5,608 nucleotides of DNA from Spirochaetes bacterium GWF1_49_6 (GTDB taxonomy: Bacteria > Spirochaetota > Brevinematia > Brevinematales > GWF1-51-8): contig MIBD01000146.1 in NCBI GenBank assembly GCA_001829395.1, positions 1 through 5,608 of the forward strand. Reading direction: 5' to 3'. The first letter of the stretch is position 1, and every line of letters begins with the position of its first letter. The notes beneath the pieces were generated by a model. The model saw nothing but the letters and a program-made list of their open reading frames with translations, searched no databases and had not been told where the DNA came from. Shown here one piece after another: positions 1 through 4,130 of this stretch. Both the position numbers and the translations under genes were made by a program.

Positions 1-1
1 A

Positions 2-496
2 TTCATGATACTCTACTTCACATTTAACTCGGTCAAGCAGTCCCTCATCGTGTTCCTCGCGATCCCCATCACCCTCTCGGGAGGAATCATCCTCCTGTGG
101 ATACTCGGGTATAATATGAGCATTGCGGTGGCGGTAGGATTTGTCGCGCTGTTCGGGATTGCGGTCGACGACGGTATCGTCCTTACTACGTACATCAACC
201 AAAATATAAAGAAAAACCCGCCGAAAACCCTCGATGACGTACATGCCCTCATTATCACGTCGATACAGAAGCGCGCGAGACCGCTCTTTATGACGACCGC
301 GACGACTATTCTGGCGTTGGTGCCCGTCTTATGGGCGGCCGGCCGAGGAAGCGAGATTATCCGCCCTATGGCGGTTCCGTCGATAGGCGGTATGACCATC
401 GAGTTAATCACGATTATCGTTGTGCCGCTATTGAACAGCTTTATACTGGAACGAGAGTTGAAGAAGCAAATAAAACATAAACCACAGGAGGTTTAG
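2..496 (+). CDS. Heavy-metal efflux RND permease, CusA/CzcA family (C-terminal fragment, 5' end outside window)
   Basis: Inner-membrane proton-driven permease of the HME-RND family, which exports metal cations such as Cu, Ag, Zn or Co with a periplasmic adaptor and an outer-membrane channel. The reading frame is open from base 2, so only about the last 164 residues are present of a protein usually slightly over 1000 residues long. The first Met seen is internal. Visible are the last transmembrane helices: one near residues 13-33 (IPITLSGG region), the next near 38-62 with the GFVALFGIAVDDGIVL stretch, then the conserved cytoplasmic loop KRARPLFMTT leading into a helix with ALVPVLW, and a final helix starting at the conserved GGM (about 130) and ending near 149. 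A short Lys-rich tail follows. The pattern resembles CusA (PILWGTGTGSE and MIGGM in the same places). Metal specificity cannot be decided because the pore and binding residues lie upstream. The stop codon abuts the next gene's ATG, indicating one operon. Confidence 0.9.
   Translation, partial: FMILYFTFNSVKQSLIVFLAIPITLSGGIILLWILGYNMSIAVAVGFVALFGIAVDDGIVLTTYINQNIKKNPPKTLDDVHALIITSIQKRARPLFMTTATTILALVPVLWAAGRGSEIIRPMAVPSIGGMTIELITIIVVPLLNSFILERELKKQIKHKPQEV
486..491 (+). promoter_or_regulatory. Shine-Dalgarno site for the YHS-like lipoprotein gene
   Basis: A perfect AGGAGG lies 5 nt before the ATG at 497. It sits inside the last codons of the RND permease gene, so translation of the lipoprotein is probably coupled to that of the pump. 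It also fixes 497 as the start codon. Confidence 0.85.
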
Positions 497-838
497 ATGA
501 AGATTTTTCTGACAGTATTTGCCGTGTTTGCCGGGACTTTTCTGCTCTCATGCGGGAATACCGACAACAGCAATAAACCCGCGACGAACTCGGTATCTCT
601 ACCGATGAACGGGTCGATGCAGATGAACGCAACCAATATCCCGCAGAGTGCGGGGATGACTAACGGGACCAACGCGGCGATTTTGATCTGCCCTGTTACC
701 GGCGATACTATCGCTCCCGGAGAGGGTATCGTCTATCAGCAGAACGGTTATGAATTCACCCTCTGCTGCGCGGCGTGCGTTAACTCAGTAAAAAAGGATT
801 TCGAGAAGTACAAATCGAAAGGAAAGAAGATTCAATAG
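497..838 (+). CDS. Lipoprotein with YHS/TRASH-like metal-binding domain, coupled to the metal efflux pump
   Basis: A 113-residue putative lipoprotein. Residues 1-18 form a signal peptide (MK, then a hydrophobic stretch) ending in a lipobox LLSC with lipidated Cys19, so the product should be anchored in an envelope membrane. Residues 20-61 are a low-complexity Asn/Ser/Thr linker carrying Met37, Met41, Met43 and Met54. Residues 62-106 form a compact domain: CPVTGD at 65-70, then an aromatic G-Y-E-F segment, then CCAAC with Cys90, Cys91 and Cys94, and DFEKY near 101-105. This matches the layout of YHS/TRASH-type metal-binding domains (CPV.G...Y.G..Y.FCC..C...F..DP.KY). The domain call is from memory of the family pattern, with no search run. 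The ATG touches the stop of the RND pump and has a perfect Shine-Dalgarno, so the two are co-translated. Inference: a membrane-anchored metal carrier or scavenger serving the pump, in the role CusF plays elsewhere. The ligand is unknown; Cys and Met would suit Cu or Ag. Confidence 0.82.
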   Translation: MKIFLTVFAVFAGTFLLSCGNTDNSNKPATNSVSLPMNGSMQMNATNIPQSAGMTNGTNAAILICPVTGDTIAPGEGIVYQQNGYEFTLCCAACVNSVKKDFEKYKSKGKKIQ

Positions 839-894
839 GATAATGGGGACGTCCGATTGGGGTATGTTGACAGACACTTAGGAATGGTAATTCC

Positions 895-992
895 TTGTCA
901 CTGCGAGACACATCGGGGTGAAGCAGTCTACTATAATTGATTGCTTCTACCTCGCTTTAAATGTTTATTACGGCGCGGGTTTGCAATGACAA
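895..992. repeat. Degenerate palindromic REP/MITE-like repeat
   Basis: A two-tier imperfect palindrome lies in the convergent intergenic region. The outer arms are TTGTCACTGCGAG (895-907) and TTTGCAATGACAA (980-992), matching at 10 of 13 positions when one is reverse-complemented. The inner arms are GAAGCAGTC (920-928) and GATTGCTTC (939-947), pairing 9 of 9 with one G-U, around a 10-nt loop. Outer TGTCATTGCGA-type ends with inner GAAGCAATC-type arms recall dispersed palindromic repeats seen between genes in many bacterial genomes. That resemblance is from memory. The copy has no coding capacity and looks decayed: the arms differ and the right half between 948 and 979 does not mirror the left. 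No flanking target duplication is evident. The interval 839-894 holds only a small 6-bp hairpin (880-895) and nothing else recognisable. Confidence 0.6.
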
Positions 993-1027
993 AAAACAGA
1001 TCGTCAATACACCCTTGGGCGGCCTTT

Positions 1028-1432
1028 TTAATTCACCGTGAGTTTCCATACGCCGTCGATTTTTATTAAAAGCGCCGTATTGCTCTGGATAGTCGTACCG
1101 TCCTTAAAATACAAACTGTACATCACATTAGCGGTATTCCCGTCGTTAAATTTTTTAATAATCTCCACCCTCTCCACGCTTCCCATCCGTGTGGCGATCA
1201 CCCATATTTTACCGAGCTTCACCATCCCGTTCATGGGATTTTTCGAATCGGCGGAATTATAGATAAAACAATTAGTCAACGCAAAGAAATCCTCGTTGGT
1301 TTTCCAAGAATAAACTTTTTTCAGGGTTAATGTCGCCGCATCGTCGGGGACTCCCTTTTCACCGCACCCGATAACAAGGGGTAGTATTACAGTTGCAATT
1401 ATTACCAGTAAGATACCCCATACTCTACGCAT
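1028..1432 (-). CDS. Small lipoprotein with NTF2-like (DUF4878-like) domain, third gene of the amrS operon
   Basis: A 134-residue putative lipoprotein of unknown function. The ATG at 1432 is chosen over an upstream in-frame ATG at 1507 because it has a strong GGGAGG 5 nt upstream and opens a clean signal peptide: MRR, a hydrophobic run, then lipobox VIGC with Cys23. The longer version would put 25 charged residues before it and overlap the upstream gene by over 80 nt. The mature part (about 30-134) starts with a helix-like segment (SWKTNEDFFALTNCF) and continues with beta-strand-like stretches: GSVERVEIIKKF, then ANVMYSLYFKDGTTI, and the ending LLIKIDGVWKLTVN. This order, closing on a D-G-x-W-K strand, is typical of NTF2-like lipoproteins such as the DUF4878 group, whose biochemical role is generally unknown. 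The fold call is pattern-based. The start overlaps the end of the MAF-like gene by 8 nt, implying translational coupling. The gene is visibly more AT-rich than ligA. Confidence 0.78.
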   Translation of the reverse strand: MRRVWGILLVIIATVILPLVIGCGEKGVPDDAATLTLKKVYSWKTNEDFFALTNCFIYNSADSKNPMNGMVKLGKIWVIATRMGSVERVEIIKKFNDGNTANVMYSLYFKDGTTIQSNTALLIKIDGVWKLTVN

Positions 1433-2897
1433 AATTTCCTCCCGGTAACGAGCGAAGGATTTGTTCGCACTTATGGATATAATACCCTGAAACAGCGCCG
1501 GAATCAACCCCCGCGAGTTTTTCCCTGATAAACACCGTACCCTTCAATCCTGAGCTCCCCTTATTCAGTTCCTTTATCAATCCCTTGAGTATCGTCCTCA
1601 CCTTGTCCTGAATCTCCATAGGGATAGCCCGATATAAATCCGTCGTATCGCACTTCGTCCCAGTACTCCCGTGCGATTCCAACGAGACCGGCATGAGCGT
1701 ACTGAAACGCACCCCGCCTTCGATATATCCGCAGCCTGCGAACATCTCCCCGGCGAGACGGCGCAGCAGTTGCAGATGCCGGTTCGTGGTTTTCCCGTCG
1801 TCTATCAGGATGTCCTTTCTATTACGGAATGACTGCGTAAAAGTATCGAAAGTTTGTAATCTGGTAATACTTTTTTTTCGCCGAAGCTCCGAGAGGGAGT
1901 TATTCCCGCTGTGGCTCCCATAGCGTTCGGAATAGCAGAGGTCGAACCCGCAGAATATGGGCTTCCGTTTGAAGAGCCGTAATGCGAGAAGCCCCGCGTC
2001 GATAGTCACCGACGGGGAATTGTTCCTATAGGACGGAGTCGTCATCTGTGCTTCTAAGTCGTAGAATATTACAGGATTCGGGATAGCGGAGATGAGCGCG
2101 CTATTCGCATACACGCTCGCGAATAAGGGGACATGCGGGGGAATTCCCCGAAAATGCAGAATATTCGCTGGCCCCGCGTCGCTCAGCACCACCAAATCCG
2201 GCGTAATCCCCCCCGATAACAACGTCCGCGCGGCGGACAGCACGGAGATAATGAAAAACTTATCCCGGTAGCGTGAAATTTCATCGAGCCGGTCGTTGAG
2301 GGACGGGCCCGCCGCGATAACAAGCGGTACAGCGTCCGTTTGCCCAGCGCATGTACCGGCGGGAATATAACGGTTCTTATGACTGACGATAGACGAAAGA
2401 TTACGAAAATAATTGATGAACCAGACCTTGGAGAAATAGGCTTCGACCTTTAAATTCTCCACGGCGAGCGCGAGGGAATGCCTGAACCCGGCCTCGAATA
2501 GCTTATATTCACCGGGATAGGCGCGTTCGAACGCCGGGAGCGACAGCATTTCGGGACGATACCCCGCCGCGAGCGCGGATTCCATCCATAAGGTGAGTTT
2601 ATCTATCGGAACATCGCCGTAACACTGGATACCGAGCGCGTACAGCGCGGGCGCGGAGTTTTCGAGAAGCATCCGCTCCGGCTCGATGACAATTATCCGT
2701 TCAGGGGGAATCCCCAATCGCGCAAGCTCATGGGGAATCATCCCCAGCGCGCTCCCGAAAACAACGAACGCCGGGCCGGGACGAATCCCCGACAGCGCGC
2801 GTTCGATTTCCTTCTCCGGGTCGTACCGGGAGAGAAGGTAATTTCCGTCCTTACAGATAGTCGGCGTTCCGTTTTTCGCCGGTTCAATCTCAGTCAC
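1425..2897 (-). CDS. MAF/DUF115 family protein (MptE-like, motility-accessory-factor type)
   Basis: A 490-residue cytoplasmic protein of the MAF_flag10/DUF115 family. Members include flagellin-glycosylating Maf proteins, thought to transfer nonulosonic acids to Ser/Thr, and proteins resembling archaeal 6-hydroxymethylpterin diphosphokinase MptE. Visible hallmarks are an N-terminal VVFGSALGMIPHEL segment (45-58), the core motif PLVIAAGPSL (191-200) opening the DUF115 domain, ITPDLVVLSDAGP (231-243), and FCGFDLCYSE (315-324), where family members carry a G-x-D-L signature. The C-terminal 90 residues are helical, charged and not recognised. The start is a GTG at 2897 with a GGGG stretch about 6 nt upstream; an in-frame TAA five codons upstream excludes any earlier start, and the next Met is only at residue 53. 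It begins 12 nt after the amrS stop and overlaps the next gene by 8 nt. No flagellar or sialic-acid genes are present, so a flagellin target is unproven. Any glycosyltransferase role is inferred from the family. Confidence 0.85.
   Translation of the reverse strand: MTEIEPAKNGTPTICKDGNYLLSRYDPEKEIERALSGIRPGPAFVVFGSALGMIPHELARLGIPPERIIVIEPERMLLENSAPALYALGIQCYGDVPIDKLTLWMESALAAGYRPEMLSLPAFERAYPGEYKLFEAGFRHSLALAVENLKVEAYFSKVWFINYFRNLSSIVSHKNRYIPAGTCAGQTDAVPLVIAAGPSLNDRLDEISRYRDKFFIISVLSAARTLLSGGITPDLVVLSDAGPANILHFRGIPPHVPLFASVYANSALISAIPNPVIFYDLEAQMTTPSYRNNSPSVTIDAGLLALRLFKRKPIFCGFDLCYSERYGSHSGNNSLSELRRKKSITRLQTFDTFTQSFRNRKDILIDDGKTTNRHLQLLRRLAGEMFAGCGYIEGGVRFSTLMPVSLESHGSTGTKCDTTDLYRAIPMEIQDKVRTILKGLIKELNKGSSGLKGTVFIREKLAGVDSGAVSGYYIHKCEQILRSLPGGNYA
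1438..1443 (-). promoter_or_regulatory. Shine-Dalgarno site deciding the start of the NTF2-like lipoprotein
   Basis: GGGAGG on the minus strand ends 5 nt before the ATG at 1432. It lies within the last codons of the MAF/DUF115 gene. It supports the 134-residue start rather than the 159-residue alternative at 1507. Confidence 0.8.
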
Positions 2898-2909
2898 ACG
2901 ATACCCCGT

Positions 2910-3917
2910 TTATAATATAAATTTCGCCGCCGTACCGCATTGTCCGCAAAACGTCTGACCGCCCTCATTTTTCAATCCGGTAACATGAGTGGAAAATCCC
3001 ATCCGCTTCACCAGCAGATTCCCGCAGACCGGACAATAACTGTTGCTGTCCGCGAGCACGTTACCGATATAGACATATTCCAGATGCTCCTTCGCGAGAT
3101 TGAACACCTCGCCCAGCAGATCCACGTCGGTGGAGGGCTTCTCGAAATGGTAGTGCGGGAAATAGCGGGATATATGGAACGGTATCGATTTATCGACCGA
3201 TGCGATCCATTTAACGAGCGACTCGAGTTCGACCATATTGTCGTTATAGTCCGGGATGACGAGCGTCGTCAATTCGATATGCGTCCCGTATTCATGGCAC
3301 CGGCGTATCGTATCGAGTACGGGCTGGAGTCTCCCGCCGAGGCTTTTATAGTTCTCGTCGGAGAACGCCTTCAGGTCGATATTCGCCGCGTCCATCAGGG
3401 GAAGAATCTCCTCCAGCGGCTCCTTCTCGATATACCCGTTCGTCACCCATATATTTTTCAGCCCCGCGTCTCTCATCAGTTTCGACACGTCGATAACATA
3501 CTCCGCCCAAATCGACGGTTCCGAGTAGGTATAGGCGACACCGACCGAGTCGCTGTCCTTCACCGCGCTCACGACCTGCGCGGGAGTCATCCGGTTCAAC
3601 TGCAGGAATTCGCCGTCGTCATAGTAGCGCGACAGGTGATGGTTCTGGCAGAACTGGCAGCGAAGGTTACATCCGACTGTGCCGATAGAAAGGATCATCT
3701 TACCGGGATAGTAATGATAGAGGGGTTTTTTCTCGATAGGATCGAGCGCGACGGCGGAAACCAGTTCATAGTTCAGGCTATCGAGCACACCCTTCTCGTT
3801 GGCGCGCGCCCCGCAGACCCCGCGTTTCCCGTCAGCGATATGACAATGCTGGGGGCAGAGCAGGCAATCGACCGTGCCGTCGCTATTGCTTCTTCCAAAC
3901 CTCGCCGGATGGTTCAT
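2910..3917 (-). CDS. amrS: AmmeMemoRadiSam system radical SAM enzyme AmrS (PflA-activase-like)
   Basis: A 335-residue cytoplasmic radical SAM protein. Order of parts: an N-terminal Cys region C18-x2-C21-P-x2-C25-x-I with GVCGAR (Cys35), typical of AmrS/PflX-like proteins. Next is the radical SAM motif GCNLRCQFCQN with Cys83, Cys87 and Cys90 binding the 4Fe-4S cluster. A YTYSEPSIWAEY segment (129-140) is characteristic of this group, followed by VTNGYIEKEPL (158-168), NIDLKAF (179-185) and the HISRYFPHY strand (248-256). After YVYIGNV (281-287) comes a C-terminal zinc-ribbon-like tail with CPVCG (Cys295, Cys298) and CGQCG (Cys324, Cys327). Length and motifs match the AmrS family, which usually accompanies AMMECR1-like and Memo-like genes; neither is in the window. 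The reaction is not established to my knowledge. The ATG at 3917 has a duplicated GGAGG just upstream. It is the first gene of the operon, behind a consensus promoter and a long leader hairpin. Confidence 0.93.
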   Translation of the reverse strand: MNHPARFGRSNSDGTVDCLLCPQHCHIADGKRGVCGARANEKGVLDSLNYELVSAVALDPIEKKPLYHYYPGKMILSIGTVGCNLRCQFCQNHHLSRYYDDGEFLQLNRMTPAQVVSAVKDSDSVGVAYTYSEPSIWAEYVIDVSKLMRDAGLKNIWVTNGYIEKEPLEEILPLMDAANIDLKAFSDENYKSLGGRLQPVLDTIRRCHEYGTHIELTTLVIPDYNDNMVELESLVKWIASVDKSIPFHISRYFPHYHFEKPSTDVDLLGEVFNLAKEHLEYVYIGNVLADSNSYCPVCGNLLVKRMGFSTHVTGLKNEGGQTFCGQCGTAAKFIL

Positions 3918-3927
3918 CCTCCCCTCC
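3918..3927 (-). promoter_or_regulatory. Duplicated Shine-Dalgarno of amrS
   Basis: The 10 nt directly before the amrS ATG read GGAGGGGAGG on the minus strand. The distal GGAGG (3927-3923) has the best spacing, 5 nt from the ATG. The proximal copy abuts the start and is unlikely to be usable. Confidence 0.8.
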
Positions 3928-3937
3928 TTTCTAAATT

Positions 3938-4006
3938 ATGGTCACTTCTAAAAACCCTCTTTTCTACAATGGGGCATAAAGGAAAAGAGGACAAAGAAGT
4001 GACCAT
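3938..4006 (-). promoter_or_regulatory. Long two-tier hairpin in the amrS leader (candidate cis-regulatory RNA or operator)
   Basis: A 69-nt inverted repeat lies between the predicted promoter and amrS. The outer arms are a perfect 12-bp pair: ATGGTCACTTCT at 3938-3949 on the plus strand against AGAAGTGACCAT at 3995-4006. The inner arms are a perfect 9-bp pair: CCTCTTTTC at 3956-3964 against GAAAAGAGG at 3982-3990, around a 17-nt loop. An asymmetric 6/4-nt internal loop separates the two tiers. Read as minus-strand RNA, the inner stem is followed by GUUUUU, giving it the look of a weak intrinsic terminator, and the outer stem would form around it. The structure would begin about 11 nt from the predicted transcript start and end 20 nt before the amrS ATG. 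It matches no riboswitch class I recognise. It might instead be a dispersed repeat or a protein-binding palindrome. Confidence 0.6.
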
Positions 4007-4023
4007 TGGGCGTATTATAAAGA

Positions 4024-4052
4024 ATTATAAATAATATTGTTATAAATGTCAA
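4024..4052 (-). promoter_or_regulatory. Consensus sigma-70-type promoter of the amrS operon
   Basis: On the minus strand, TTGACA (4052-4047) and TATAAT (4029-4024) are both perfect matches to the housekeeping consensus, separated by exactly 17 bp. A second TATAAT follows at 4019-4014 without its own good -35. An A-tract (4060-4056) lies just upstream of the -35, as in weak UP elements. Transcription should start near 4016-4018 and give amrS a leader of about 100 nt. All three downstream genes lack promoter-sized gaps, so this is likely the operon's main promoter. Confidence 0.8.
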
Positions 4053-4067
4053 TAGTTTTTGCATCAG

Positions 4068-4082
4068 TCCCCGCAACGGGGG
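4068..4082. other. Short GC-rich hairpin between ligA and the amrS promoter
   Basis: CCCCG (4069-4073) and CGGGG (4077-4081) form a perfect 5-bp stem with a CAA loop, extended by one T-G pair. It lies 48 nt downstream of the ligA stop on the ligA-coding strand. No T-run follows it on that strand, so it is at best a weak transcription barrier. The rest of 4083-4130 shows nothing recognisable. Confidence 0.35.
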
Positions 4083-4130
4083 AACCGCCCTTATATTACA
4101 TAATGAGAAACTTATCAAAGAACCGCCGCG

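Noticed and set aside
867..895. TTGACA at 867-872 as a plus-strand promoter in the intergenic region.
   Set aside because: The hexamer at 17-bp spacing is ATTCCT, a poor -10, and no plus-strand gene follows.
1011..1028. GGGCGGCC followed by TTTTT as an intrinsic terminator for the plus-strand operon.
   Set aside because: No stem-loop of useful length can be formed directly before the T-run.
1433..1507. A 25-residue N-terminal extension of the small lipoprotein, starting at 1507.
   Set aside because: It would place charged residues before a clean lipoprotein signal peptide and overlap the MAF-like gene by more than 80 nt. The internal ATG at 1432 has a strong Shine-Dalgarno.
2940..4034. A 364-codon open frame on the plus strand, longer than the gene it overlaps.
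   Set aside because: It lies antisense to amrS over its whole length, its translation matches no family I know, and it has no convincing ribosome site. The opposite strand carries the full set of AmrS motifs.
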